Below the pieces are notes generated by a model. The model did not search any database and had not been told where the DNA came from. It was given only the letters and a program-made list of their open reading frames with translations. The position numbers were made by a program, and so were the translations under genes. 13,634 nt of DNA from Acidulodesulfobacterium sp021802425 (lineage in GTDB: Bacteria; SZUA-79; Acidulodesulfobacterales; Acidulodesulfobacteraceae), in NCBI GenBank assembly GCA_021802425.1, contig JAJZXJ010000025.1, positions 1 through 13,634 of the forward strand, written 5' to 3'. This document shows, one piece after another, positions 1 to 8,283 of the stretch. Position 1 is the stretch's first letter; every line of letters starts with the position of its first letter.

Positions 1-2114
1 GGTACGGGCATCGGATTGAATATATTCTGCAATATATTGTTTAAATTAAAATACCCCAAATCCCCTTTCCTCATAGGAGTCAAAATCTGAATATCGTCAA
101 AAATCCTTGTCGGAACAGCCGTGCCGGCATTTTCAACATTACCTGTTTTATTATTAATTCTTTTACCGCTAACCCTTTTGGCAAATTCAATAAAATCTTT
201 TAAAAGTTCATTTTTCCCCTCGGAAGCCGCATCGTACCCCCTTCTATATTTAATTATAAATGAACCATCGTTGACGGCTGCAATAGTTTCGCCTTTGCCA
301 TTGTTATTTTTGGAAGTTATAAACCTTTTGTTGTTTAAAAGATTATGGGCATTTAAATTTATCAGTCCGCCTTCATTCTGCCTGAATACTTTCGTTAAAA
401 ATGTTACTGGAAAAAATGCATTGATTTTATGCGGGTAACACGCATCAGGATATATCATGTCCCTCAAAACATCTCCCGGACTGACCGACGGTATTTGATT
501 CACATCGCCTACTAAAACCAAAATTACACCGTCTTTTACGGCCTTTAACAGATTGTAAAAAATAACGACATCAACCATGCTCATTTCATCTATAACAATA
601 AGGTCGTGCGGAAGTTTATTATTTTTATTGTAAGTAAAAAAAGATTCATTGGTCTGCCTGTCATACTGCGCCTTTAAAAGCCTGTGAATAGTCGATATAT
701 CGGCGCCGCTCCCTGCATATTCCTTATATCCCGAATTTACTATATCTGAAAGCCTTTGCGCCGCTTTCCCCGACAAAGAAGTGAGCGCCGTCTTTTTCCC
801 TTTGTATAAGTTTACGATAGTCCTTATCACTGTGGATTTTCCCGTGCCCGGCCCCCCCGATATAATGGAAATTTTATGTTTTAAGGCATTTAATACTGCA
901 ACTTTTTGCTCTTCCGTAAGCAATATTTTATTTTCGCCCTGCCCGCCCTCCTGTAAAAGATTTCTATCCAAATCTTCTACGGATAGGATTTTATTTTCAT
1001 TACCCGCAAAATAAACATTGTTTCCGGTAATTCTTTTTAACTCTTTGGCCGCGCCCAGTTCGGAATAATAATAAACGGGGAGATATATCCTTATATAATT
1101 TATCTGGTTATCATCTTTAACATCGGTTAAATCTAAGGCATCGTTGCCGGTGAAGCATTGAAGCCCGGGAGCTTCTTTGAAATCTAATAATATCTTTTTT
1201 TCTTTTATTAAATCGTTTAAATAATTTTTTAGATTAAATTCTTCCAAATCATCTATTATTTCTTTCATTCCATCTTTTATATCTTTGTAGTAAACATAGC
1301 AGTTCCCCGAACTTTCGCAAATCTGATTAATAATATACCTGACAGCCTCTTTAGCCCTGTTGGGGTCATCCCTTTTTATTCCCAGCTTTTCTGCCATAAT
1401 ATCGGCCTTCTTAAACCCGATACCCTTTATCTCCGTAAATAAATAAGGGTTCTCCTTTGCAATCGTAATCGATTTATCTTTAAATTGATTATAAATAGTT
1501 TTAATCTGGTAATCGCTAAACTGATACGGTTTAAAAAACATTACGGCATTTCTTAAACCGTAGCTTTCCTTAAGCCCTTCAAGAATGGTGCCGAGTTTAA
1601 CCGCGCCTATTCCGTTAACATCCCGGAGTTTTTCAGGTTCGTTATCTATAATGTCCAATGTTTTTTCTTTGAATTTTTCATAAATCTCGCCTGCAATAAC
1701 CCTTCCTATCCCTTTAAAAATATTCGACGATAAATATTCTATTATTGCCGTTTTTGTATTTGACAGCGAGATTTCATACTGTGTAAAATTAAACTGATAG
1801 CCATATTTTTTATGGTGCGTAAATTCTCCTTTCAATTTTATTTTCGAATCTATTACAGGCTTGTCAAAAAATGCGCCCGATGCAGTTATAAATTTGCCGT
1901 TTGAAAAAATATTAAGAATTGTAAAGCCGCTTTCTATATTTTGAAACACGACCCTTTTTATAATGCCGTTTATCGTCGTGACCGCTCTGCCCTCGGCCTT
2001 CGGCATCTCCGGCACGCTGAAGTTCCTTTGGAACTTTGTTTCTTTGGCATATCCGGATGTTTTGGTTTTGCGGGCGTCGTCGTCCGTATCATTTATGTTA
2101 TTTATATCATTCAT
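1..2114 (-). CDS. recD2: RecD2-family ATP-dependent 5'-3' DNA helicase, C-terminus beyond window
   Basis: Superfamily 1B helicase of the RecD2 (RecD-like, YrrC) type, which acts in DNA repair in bacteria and is not tied to a RecBC complex. Translating the minus strand from the ATG at 2114 gives 704 open codons to the window edge. The N-terminal OB-like region (about residues 45-115) is followed by two helix-hairpin-helix signatures, VNGIGAVKL and IKGIGFKKADIMAEKLGI, typical of RecD2. Then come Walker A SGGPGTGKST (K426), the DEMS box (D509-E510), LVGDVNQIPSVSPGDVL and the FRQ motif. The product stops in the window just after ILTPMRKGDLG...LQNIFNP, so roughly the last 100-150 residues are missing (estimate from recalled family lengths). 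An in-frame TAG lies five codons before the ATG, so the start cannot move far upstream; AGGTAGG lies 11 nt before it, and a TATAAT lies at 2142-2147 without a clear -35. The first 45 or so residues, acidic and Asn/Asp-rich, extend beyond the usual family start. Confidence 0.93.
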   Translation of the reverse strand, partial: MNDINNINDTDDDARKTKTSGYAKETKFQRNFSVPEMPKAEGRAVTTINGIIKRVVFQNIESGFTILNIFSNGKFITASGAFFDKPVIDSKIKLKGEFTHHKKYGYQFNFTQYEISLSNTKTAIIEYLSSNIFKGIGRVIAGEIYEKFKEKTLDIIDNEPEKLRDVNGIGAVKLGTILEGLKESYGLRNAVMFFKPYQFSDYQIKTIYNQFKDKSITIAKENPYLFTEIKGIGFKKADIMAEKLGIKRDDPNRAKEAVRYIINQICESSGNCYVYYKDIKDGMKEIIDDLEEFNLKNYLNDLIKEKKILLDFKEAPGLQCFTGNDALDLTDVKDDNQINYIRIYLPVYYYSELGAAKELKRITGNNVYFAGNENKILSVEDLDRNLLQEGGQGENKILLTEEQKVAVLNALKHKISIISGGPGTGKSTVIRTIVNLYKGKKTALTSLSGKAAQRLSDIVNSGYKEYAGSGADISTIHRLLKAQYDRQTNESFFTYNKNNKLPHDLIVIDEMSMVDVVIFYNLLKAVKDGVILVLVGDVNQIPSVSPGDVLRDMIYPDACYPHKINAFFPVTFLTKVFRQNEGGLINLNAHNLLNNKRFITSKNNNGKGETIAAVNDGSFIIKYRRGYDAASEGKNELLKDFIEFAKRVSGKRINNKTGNVENAGTAVPTRIFDDIQILTPMRKGDLGYFNLNNILQNIFNPMPV

Positions 2115-2224
2115 ATTATTTATAACCTACCTATATTAAGAATTATAACACGAATTTTTATTAGATTTCATAAATTGCAATTAAATTGCGTATCATAATT
2201 AATAAAGGTATAAACCGGCTCCGG

Positions 2225-3385
2225 TTAAACCCCTGCGGAAGCGGTTGGAACGACATGGAAAGAAACATCGGGAAGGCTGTCTATTAATTTGTTTACTATA
2301 CTCTTTTTAAAAAGTTTATTTATGAAACCGACTTTTTCATTTGTAGCGCCTATAACGACATGGGCAATATTATTACTTTTAACAAAATCTATAACTCCCG
2401 ATACTACATCGTTTGCCTGGAAACTAAAAACGGCGGCTCCAAGGTTTTCGGCTATGGAAATATTTCTCGCAAGCGCCTGATCATAGTTTTCAGGTTTATT
2501 CTTATCCCTGTTTTTTAAATTTATGTGGAGAACATAAAGATTTGCGTTAAGCCTCCCCGCAAGTTTTGAACCTATTCTTACAAGCCTTGCCGAATCGGGA
2601 TTGGAACTTATTAAAACTAAAACCCTTTCATTGGATTTCAATTCAAGTTTTTCCTCGGGATTTCCGATTTCGGTCGATTGCGCGCTAAGCTCATCGGCAA
2701 TGGTTCTTAAGGCAAGTTCCCTTAATACCAAAAGATTTTCGAGTTTAAAAAAGTTTTCCAGCGCGACCGGAATTTTATCCTTAGAATAAATTTTACCTGC
2801 TTTTAGCCTGCTTATAAGTTCTCCGGCGGGAATATCCACATTAATTATTTCCGTAACATAGTTTAATATATAATCCGGAACTCTTTCGCTGACTTTAACC
2901 CTGAGCTCCGCCTCGACCTTTTCGGCTATCGAATTAAGATGAAATATGTTTAAAGTGGTGAATACGCTTATGCCCGATTTATAAATCTCGACGGCATCCT
3001 GATATCTTTTTAAATTTTTGGACCCGGGAATATTATTATGGGCAAGTTCGTCTATTAAAGCAATGGCAGGCCTTCTTGCAATCACGGCATCGGCATCGAG
3101 CTCTTCAAATTCACTGCCTTTGTACAATATTTTTTTTCTCGGAACAACTTCAAGTTTTTTAATCTCGTCCGCCGTCTCCTTTCTTCCGTGCGTTTCAATA
3201 TAGCCTATAACGACATCGATGCCGTTTTCACGCAAATAATTGCCGTCTTCAAGCATCATATATGTTTTGCCCGTCCCGGGAGCTGACCCTAGATAAACCC
3301 TGAAGATATTTTGGGATTCTTCGGTCGAATATTTTATCCTGTTAAGTATCGACTCTGCGGAAGGCCGGTTATATTCTATTTTCAA
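2225..3385 (-). CDS. kdpD: Short KdpD: N-terminal ATP-binding sensor domain plus USP domain, no histidine kinase
   Basis: 386-aa protein matching only the cytoplasmic N-terminal part of KdpD (the E. coli sensor kinase is about 890 aa). The KdpD domain covers about residues 5-215: Walker A GSAPGTGKT (33-41), GYIETHGRKET (61-71) and the Walker B-like IALIDELAHNNIPGS (108-122). A universal-stress-protein-like domain follows (about 252-380), with VLVLISSNPDSARLV near its start and VVIGATN near its end. No membrane segments, HisKA or HATPase part follow, and only 110 bp separate the stop from recD2, so nothing suggests a decayed remnant. The start is a TTG at 3385: an in-frame TAA lies three codons upstream, AAGGT lies 8 nt before the TTG, and the N-terminus aligns with KdpD. 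It is the last gene of the kdp cluster and no kdpE follows. Stand-alone short KdpD proteins are known from cyanobacteria and others. USP domains of some KdpDs bind c-di-AMP; whether this one does is not visible. Confidence 0.93.
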   Translation of the reverse strand: MKIEYNRPSAESILNRIKYSTEESQNIFRVYLGSAPGTGKTYMMLEDGNYLRENGIDVVIGYIETHGRKETADEIKKLEVVPRKKILYKGSEFEELDADAVIARRPAIALIDELAHNNIPGSKNLKRYQDAVEIYKSGISVFTTLNIFHLNSIAEKVEAELRVKVSERVPDYILNYVTEIINVDIPAGELISRLKAGKIYSKDKIPVALENFFKLENLLVLRELALRTIADELSAQSTEIGNPEEKLELKSNERVLVLISSNPDSARLVRIGSKLAGRLNANLYVLHINLKNRDKNKPENYDQALARNISIAENLGAAVFSFQANDVVSGVIDFVKSNNIAHVVIGATNEKVGFINKLFKKSIVNKLIDSLPDVSFHVVPTASAGV

Positions 3386-3413
3386 TCTTTGTTACCTTTT
3401 TTATTTTTTTACC

Positions 3414-3632
3414 TTAATTTTGTTCTTTAACGCGGTTAATCCACTTCCTAAAAGCAATAATTCCCCAGATAATTTCTGCTATCCCGAACGGCCATGTTCC
3501 CGCCAAAAACCCATATAAAGCGGAAGCTATGCAGGATAGGGCAAATAAAAAAGTATAAATACGGCCTCTCGGTTCAAGAGCATAAAAAAACACCATTAAT
3601 GCAACTACAAATGTGCCGTATGCCGTAAGCAT
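3414..3632 (-). CDS. 72-aa multi-pass membrane protein inside the kdp cluster, function unknown
   Basis: Small hydrophobic protein between kdpB and kdpD, 28 bp before kdpD. Three hydrophobic stretches can be seen, about residues 5-19, 27-45 and 48-62, ending in a basic tail (FRKWINRVKEQN). A conserved-looking core, YGFLAGTWPFGIAEIIWG, suggests a real family of small membrane proteins; I recall similar short proteins annotated only as hypothetical, but cannot name a family. The start is the ATG at 3632, preceded only by a weak purine stretch (AGATAACG). A TATAAT lies at 3652-3657 without a recognisable -35, so read-through from kdpB is the likelier source of transcript. Its position suggests a link with the Kdp pump or with KdpD, but this is inference. 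The clean hydrophobic pattern and the tight packing argue for a real gene. Confidence 0.75.
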   Translation of the reverse strand: MLTAYGTFVVALMVFFYALEPRGRIYTFLFALSCIASALYGFLAGTWPFGIAEIIWGIIAFRKWINRVKEQN

Positions 3633-3665
3633 CGTTATCTATTAATATTAAATTATACTATAATT

Positions 3666-3693
3666 TTAAACCCAAATCCCGATTTGGGTTTAA
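3666..3693. other. Perfect 13-bp inverted repeat between kdpB and the 72-aa gene
   Basis: Arms 3666-3678 and 3681-3693 are exact reverse complements (TTAAACCCAAATC and its complement) around a CC centre, so a strong RNA hairpin is expected on either strand. It lies 12 bp after the kdpB stop. On the minus strand the bases after the stem are AATTATAG, so the U-tract of an intrinsic terminator is missing. It may protect the upstream kdp mRNA 3' end or lower expression of the two genes behind it. Both roles are inference. Confidence 0.75.
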
Positions 3694-3705
3694 CGCCCGA
3701 ATAAC

Positions 3706-5757
3706 TTAAATGAGATGTAAATAGGTGATTATTATATCTATTATTTTAATGCCGATAAACGGGGCTATTACTCCGCCAAGCCCGTAAATCAACAGGTTTC
3801 TTCTTAGAATAGCAGACGCCCCTTTCGGCCTGTATTTTACACCCTTCAGGGCGAGCGGTATTAATATTATTATTATAACGGCATTAAATATAACGGCCGA
3901 AAGTATTGCGGATTGCGGCGAAGACAGGCCCATTATGTTTAACGGGGCAAGCCACGGCATTATAGGCGCAAACATAGCAGGTATTATGGCAAAGTATTTT
4001 GCTAAATCGTTTGCGATAGAAAATGTCGTTAAAGAACCTCTTGTTATAAGAAGCTGTTTTCCGGTTTCGACTATTTCTATAAGTTTCGTCGGGTTTGAGT
4101 CAAGATCTATCATATTTCCCGCCTCTTTTGCGGCCATAGTGCCTGTGTTCATAGCGACGCCGACATCGGCCTGGGCTAAAGCCGGCGCGTCGTTGGTTCC
4201 ATCCCCTGTCATAGCGATTAGCTTCCCCAATGCCTGCTCTTTTTTAATAATATCCATCTTGGTTTCGGGCGTAGCTTCGGAAACAAACTCATCGACACCT
4301 GCCTCATCGGCTATGGCTTTCGCGGTAAGAGCATTATCGCCCGTTATCATTATCGTTTTTATGCCAATTTTTCTTAAACTATCGATTCTTTCTTTAATCC
4401 CGCCCTTTACTACATCTTTTAAATGTATTATTCCAAGCATTTTGCCGTTTACGGCAACGGCAAGAGGCGTCCCTCCCTGCTTGGAAATATTATTGGCCGC
4501 GAGGGTAATAGACTTTTCCGCAACGCCGCCGTTTTGTTCAATAAATCTTATAACGGAATCAACGGCGCCCTTTCTTATATTTTCTTTTTTATCTAATATA
4601 TCTACCCCGCTCATTCTCGTTAATGCCGAAAAAGGAATAAAATTCACATTTTTTTCATCGATATGCCTGCCTCTTAGCCCGTATTTTTTTGCCAGAGTAA
4701 CGATAGACCTTCCTTCGGGGGTTTCGTCGGATAACGACGAGAGCTGGGAATAATCCGCTAAATCGTTTATATTGACATCTTTGGCGGGAATAAAATTAAC
4801 GGCCATTCTATTGCCGAATGTGATAGTTCCCGTTTTATCCAAAAGAAGTGTATTTACATCTCCCGCCGCCTCGACCGATGCTCCTGACATAGCTATAACA
4901 TTGTGCTTAACTAATCTGTCCATACCCGATATGCCTATTGCCGATAATAATGCTCCGATTGTTGTCGGAATTAAGCACACGATAAGGGCAACAAGTATAA
5001 CGGGAGAGATATTTCCATTAAAATAGTGAGCCATAGGTTCGATAGCCGCAACTACGACTAAAAAAAGGGCGGTAAACATGACGAGCAGTATATTCAGGGC
5101 AATCTCATTCGGGGTTTTCTGCCTTGAAGCTCCTTCGACCAAGCTTATCATCTTGTCGATAAAGCCCTCTCCCTGATTAGATGTTATTTTAATCGATATT
5201 TTATCGGAAAGCACCTTTGTTCCCCCCGTAACTGCGCTTCTATCCCCGCCGCTTTCCCTTATAACAGGCGCGGATTCACCCGTTATCACAGACTCGTCAA
5301 CCGAAGCAATGCCTTCGATTATTTCTCCATCGGCAGGTATAATATCGCCCGCCTCCGCAACAACAATATCGCCCTTTCTAAGCAATGAGGCTTTTATCTT
5401 TTCTTCTTTCCCGCTTGTTTGATGAATTAACCTTGCGATGACCTCGGTTTTACTTTTCCTTAAACTCTCCGCCTGAGCCTTGCCCCTGCCCTCAGAGATA
5501 CTTTCGGCAAAATTTGCAAATAAAACCGTAAACCAGAGCCATAAAGTTATCTGAAATATAAAGGCTATATCTTTAAAATCATGGAAAAAAACATCTTTTA
5601 AAAAAATGGCGGCAGTTATAACCGACCCGATTTCGACAACGAACATAACGGGATTTTTAATCATAACCTTAGGATTTAACTTTCTAAAAGATTCCCATAT
5701 AGCCGATACCAATATTTCTTTGTTAAATGCGGATACATAATAATCTTGTTTTGGCAT
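3706..5757 (-). CDS. kdpB: KdpB, P-type ATPase subunit of the K+-importing KdpFABC complex
   Basis: Hydrolyses ATP to drive high-affinity potassium import through KdpA in the inner membrane. The protein is 683 aa, against 682 for E. coli KdpB from memory. In order are the N-terminal membrane segments (about 38-85), the actuator domain with TGES (159-162), the phosphorylation motif DKTGT with the aspartate at residue 307, the nucleotide-binding domain (KGAVDSV and nearby), the hinge motif MTGDGTNDAPALAQADVG, and the C-terminal membrane segments. Ser162 of TGES, whose phosphorylation shuts off the E. coli pump, is present at the same number, as is Asp307. The start is the ATG at 5757; only eight bases remain before the assembly gap, so the ribosome binding site is hidden. 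It follows kdpC instead of preceding it, which is not the usual order. Confidence 0.98.
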   Translation of the reverse strand: MPKQDYYVSAFNKEILVSAIWESFRKLNPKVMIKNPVMFVVEIGSVITAAIFLKDVFFHDFKDIAFIFQITLWLWFTVLFANFAESISEGRGKAQAESLRKSKTEVIARLIHQTSGKEEKIKASLLRKGDIVVAEAGDIIPADGEIIEGIASVDESVITGESAPVIRESGGDRSAVTGGTKVLSDKISIKITSNQGEGFIDKMISLVEGASRQKTPNEIALNILLVMFTALFLVVVAAIEPMAHYFNGNISPVILVALIVCLIPTTIGALLSAIGISGMDRLVKHNVIAMSGASVEAAGDVNTLLLDKTGTITFGNRMAVNFIPAKDVNINDLADYSQLSSLSDETPEGRSIVTLAKKYGLRGRHIDEKNVNFIPFSALTRMSGVDILDKKENIRKGAVDSVIRFIEQNGGVAEKSITLAANNISKQGGTPLAVAVNGKMLGIIHLKDVVKGGIKERIDSLRKIGIKTIMITGDNALTAKAIADEAGVDEFVSEATPETKMDIIKKEQALGKLIAMTGDGTNDAPALAQADVGVAMNTGTMAAKEAGNMIDLDSNPTKLIEIVETGKQLLITRGSLTTFSIANDLAKYFAIIPAMFAPIMPWLAPLNIMGLSSPQSAILSAVIFNAVIIIILIPLALKGVKYRPKGASAILRRNLLIYGLGGVIAPFIGIKIIDIIITYLHLI

Positions 5758-5765
5758 ATTCTATA

Positions 5766-5865
5766 NNNNNNNNNNNNNNNNNNNNNNNNNNNNNNNNNNN
5801 NNNNNNNNNNNNNNNNNNNNNNNNNNNNNNNNNNNNNNNNNNNNNNNNNNNNNNNNNNNNNNNNN
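5766..5865. other. Assembly gap of 100 N at the kdpC/kdpB junction
   Basis: Exactly 100 N, the customary placeholder for a gap of unknown size. It hides the last codons and stop of kdpC and the ribosome binding site of kdpB. Reading one open frame across it is meaningless. Confidence 0.99.
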
Positions 5866-6374
5866 CCGAAATCTCTGTAAGATATATTGCTTTCTACAAG
5901 TTCCTTTAACCTGTTTTGACTAATTCCGGTTAGTTTCGAAATCCTTGTAATCTGCGTAAGGGCGCCAAGGACGGAGATAAACGGATCTAACCCTGAACCG
6001 GAACCTGTTACTAAATCAACGGGAATTTCGCCCTTTTTGACGGTTGGATTTTCCAACAAGAACCTTTTAATCCTTTTCTTGACGACAAGGATATAATCCT
6101 TATTCGTCGGTCCATAGTTGGAAGCCGATGACGCATCGGCCTGGTAGCCTGTGCCTGCGCTTGACGGTCTGGAATTAAATAGATACGGCGAGTTAAATTT
6201 CTCGCCGATTAATAAAGAGCCTACAGGCTTAGAATTTTTATAGATTATACTGCCCCCCGCCTGAAACGGAAAAAAAATCTTTCCTATGCCCCATATAAAA
6301 AATGTGTACACAACGGAGCATAATATAAATAACCAGACAGCTAATTTTATCGACTTCAAAAAATCGTTTAACAT
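5866..6374 (-). CDS. kdpC: KdpC subunit of the K+-importing ATPase, 3' end lost in gap
   Basis: KdpC is the single-pass subunit that binds near KdpB and stabilises the KdpFABC pump. The visible 169 residues hold one N-terminal membrane helix (about 10-30), the signature GEKFNSPYLFNSRPSSAG (57-74), then ASNYGPTN, and the C-terminal motif GSGSGLDPFIS (124-134). The family usually continues about 15-20 residues past the point reached at the gap (ending near a GEPRVNVLxLN motif), so the gene is probably intact and only unsequenced. I prefer the ATG at 6374 to the TTG four codons upstream (6386): the ATG has GGGGTGG directly before it, and the helix then begins at the usual distance. It lies 44 bp after the kdpA stop. 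The A-C junction is contiguous sequence, so the unusual order does not depend on the gap. Confidence 0.95.
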
Positions 6375-6418
6375 AAACCACCCCAAAAAATTAAATTACA
6401 GACTAATTATTTTATGGA

Positions 6419-8140
6419 TTAAAAAAGATGTCCTTCCATAAGCGCAAAATGCTCGGCAATAGGACCTAAAGCAAGGGCCGGAAAAAATGTTAATGCCCCG
6501 ATTAAAATTATTGTCCCCATTACAACCGAATAAAAAAGCAGCCCGTGGGCAGGAAATGTTCCCAAAGATTCGGGAGTGCTTTTCTTTTTAATTAAAGAAC
6601 CTGCTATTGCCACCTGGCAGATTATCGGGACATATCTTCCAAAAAATATAGTAAGGCCCAGAATTATATTGTAAAAAAGCGTATTTCCGCTAAACCCTGC
6701 CATTGCTGAGCCGTTGTTTGCAACCGTGGAAGTAAAGGCGTATAAAATTTCGCTGAACCCATGCGGACCAGGGTTAAATGCCCCTGCTAAACCTGCGGGA
6801 ATCGAAAGGGCGATGGCAAAGGGGACTATTATTATAAAAGCATGGGCAAACATAGCTAAAGTTGCAAGTTTAACCTCTTTTGCCTCTATTTTTTTCCCCA
6901 GAAACTCAGGCGTTCTTCCAACCATAAGACCTGCAATGAATACGCCGATAATAACCATGGTCAGCATATTTAATAAACCGACTCCTTTTCCTCCGAATAT
7001 AAGGTTTAGCATCATTTCGCCTAAAAGAACCATAACGGATAGAGGCATATAGCTGTCATGCGCGCTGTCCACATTTCCGGTGGTAAATGCCGTGGTGGCC
7101 GATGCAAATAAGGAACTTTGCGCAATGCCGATATGCTCCTCTTTGCCGGTCATATTTCCGCCAGGGTTATACTTTGAGACTTTAACGTCGGCTCCTAATT
7201 TTGCTATAAAAGGATTGCCTGCGGCTTCTTGATGATATACGGCAAATATACATACCGTCAAAAGTGTGAGAGCGACAAAGAACAGGGTTAAGGCATGCTT
7301 TTTGTTGCCTATCATTATCCCGTACATAAAAAAAATCGCCACCGGAATAATGCTCATCATAAATATTATCAGGGCGTTAGTAAAAGGGCTTGGATTTTCG
7401 TAAGGCTGTGCCGCGTTTGCATTGTAAAAACCTCCTCCGTTAGTTCCGAGGTTTTCGATGGAAACCATCGAGGCGACCGGACCCATGGAAAGATACTGCT
7501 TTGCCCCCGTCATATTAACCACGCTCTTTTGCATAGCAAGGGTTTGAGGAGAACCCAGAAAAAGCATAATTATAGCAAAGATAACGGCTAAGGGAATAAA
7601 AATTCTATAGACGGTTTTTGTAAAATCTATATAAAAATTGCCGACATTTTTTGCCTGCGTCCTTATCAATCCTCTTATAAACGCTATTAAAAAAACAAGC
7701 CCTGTTGCGGCAGATGTGAACTGTAAAAATACTAAAGACATCTGCGAAAAATTCGACAGAGCCTCTTCGCCTGCATAATTTTGCCAATTAGTATTGGTAA
7801 TAAAGCTTATAGCAGTATTAAAATCAAGAGGCCATGGAATACCCTTATAATGCATCTGGTTAAACGGAAGATAATTTTGAAACCTTAAGGCAAGAAAAAC
7901 AATCGCAAGCATAAAAAAATTGATAATCAGCCCTGCCTTTAGGTAACCTATCCAGTCCATTTGTTCTTTTTCATTTACTTTAAGAAATTTAAATGTAAGA
8001 TTTTCTACCGGATTTATTATCTTATCTAAAAAAGTAACTTCCCCGTTAAAAATATGCGCCATATATTTACTTAAAGGAACGGCAGCCAAAATTATAGCCG
8101 AAAGCACAATAATGATCTGTAATATACCTGTCGTGGTCAT
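6419..8140 (-). CDS. kdpA: KdpA, K+-channel-like subunit of the KdpFABC pump
   Basis: Potassium-binding membrane subunit related to K+ channels and SKT transporters, which passes K+ to KdpB. The protein is 573 aa (E. coli 557 from memory). The four selectivity-filter repeats can be located: NTNWQNY (116-122), GTNGGGFYNAN (232-242), TTGNVDSAHDS (353-363) and VANNGSA (473-479). GEMMLNLIFGGKGVG (374-388) and MVGRTPEFLGKKI (406-418) are further KdpA hallmarks. Gln120 sits where the E. coli affinity-changing Gln116 lies. The start is the ATG at 8140, with AGAGGT about 9 nt upstream. It stands 41 bp after the unnamed 28-aa gene and is followed by kdpC, not kdpB. Confidence 0.98.
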   Translation of the reverse strand: MTTTGILQIIIVLSAIILAAVPLSKYMAHIFNGEVTFLDKIINPVENLTFKFLKVNEKEQMDWIGYLKAGLIINFFMLAIVFLALRFQNYLPFNQMHYKGIPWPLDFNTAISFITNTNWQNYAGEEALSNFSQMSLVFLQFTSAATGLVFLIAFIRGLIRTQAKNVGNFYIDFTKTVYRIFIPLAVIFAIIMLFLGSPQTLAMQKSVVNMTGAKQYLSMGPVASMVSIENLGTNGGGFYNANAAQPYENPSPFTNALIIFMMSIIPVAIFFMYGIMIGNKKHALTLFFVALTLLTVCIFAVYHQEAAGNPFIAKLGADVKVSKYNPGGNMTGKEEHIGIAQSSLFASATTAFTTGNVDSAHDSYMPLSVMVLLGEMMLNLIFGGKGVGLLNMLTMVIIGVFIAGLMVGRTPEFLGKKIEAKEVKLATLAMFAHAFIIIVPFAIALSIPAGLAGAFNPGPHGFSEILYAFTSTVANNGSAMAGFSGNTLFYNIILGLTIFFGRYVPIICQVAIAGSLIKKKSTPESLGTFPAHGLLFYSVVMGTIILIGALTFFPALALGPIAEHFALMEGHLF

Positions 8141-8181
8141 ATAATTTTACCTCTACATTATTTTCTAAATTATTATTATTT

Positions 8182-8268
8182 TTAAATTTTTTCCAAAAAA
8201 TCTACCAAAAACCATAACACGGCATACATTATGAAGATAGCTAATAAAACAAACAGTGAACTAAGCAT
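8182..8268 (-). CDS. 28-aa single-pass membrane microprotein between kdpF and kdpA, unnamed
   Basis: A complete ORF of 28 codons plus TAA with an excellent ribosome binding site, GGAGGA at 8274-8279, 5 nt before the ATG at 8268. The peptide begins MLSSLFVLLAIFIMYAVLWF and ends LVDFLEKI: one hydrophobic helix followed by a short charged tail. An overlapping upstream ATG reads only three codons to a stop. The site is packed against the kdpF stop (8284), so it looks co-transcribed and independently translated. It is not KdpF, which is the next gene upstream and carries the YPDKF-type end. I recall short single-pass proteins with a W-x-x-V and an acidic-x-L end beside kdpF in other kdp operons, but could not check this. 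A role as an extra small subunit or regulator of the pump is inference. Confidence 0.75.
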   Translation of the reverse strand: MLSSLFVLLAIFIMYAVLWFLVDFLEKI

Positions 8269-8283
8269 ACATGTCCTCCGCTA

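Noticed and set aside
121..1014. Plus-strand open frames opposite recD2
   Set aside because: The minus strand here encodes the helicase motifs (Walker A, DEMS box, FRQ); the plus-strand peptides are composition artefacts.
2213..2226. AACCGG-CT-CCGGTT hairpin at the end of kdpD as a terminator
   Set aside because: The stem is only 6 bp, overlaps the stop codon, and is not followed by a U-tract; termination before recD2 remains unproven.
3935..4753. Plus-strand open frame of 272 codons inside kdpB
   Set aside because: It is antisense to a full-length, motif-complete kdpB, has no recognisable domain, and arises from kdpB codon bias.
5676..6386. A single minus-strand frame joining kdpC through the N run to bases within kdpB
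   Set aside because: The continuation after the gap is out of frame with kdpB and the gap length is a placeholder, so the fusion is an artefact.
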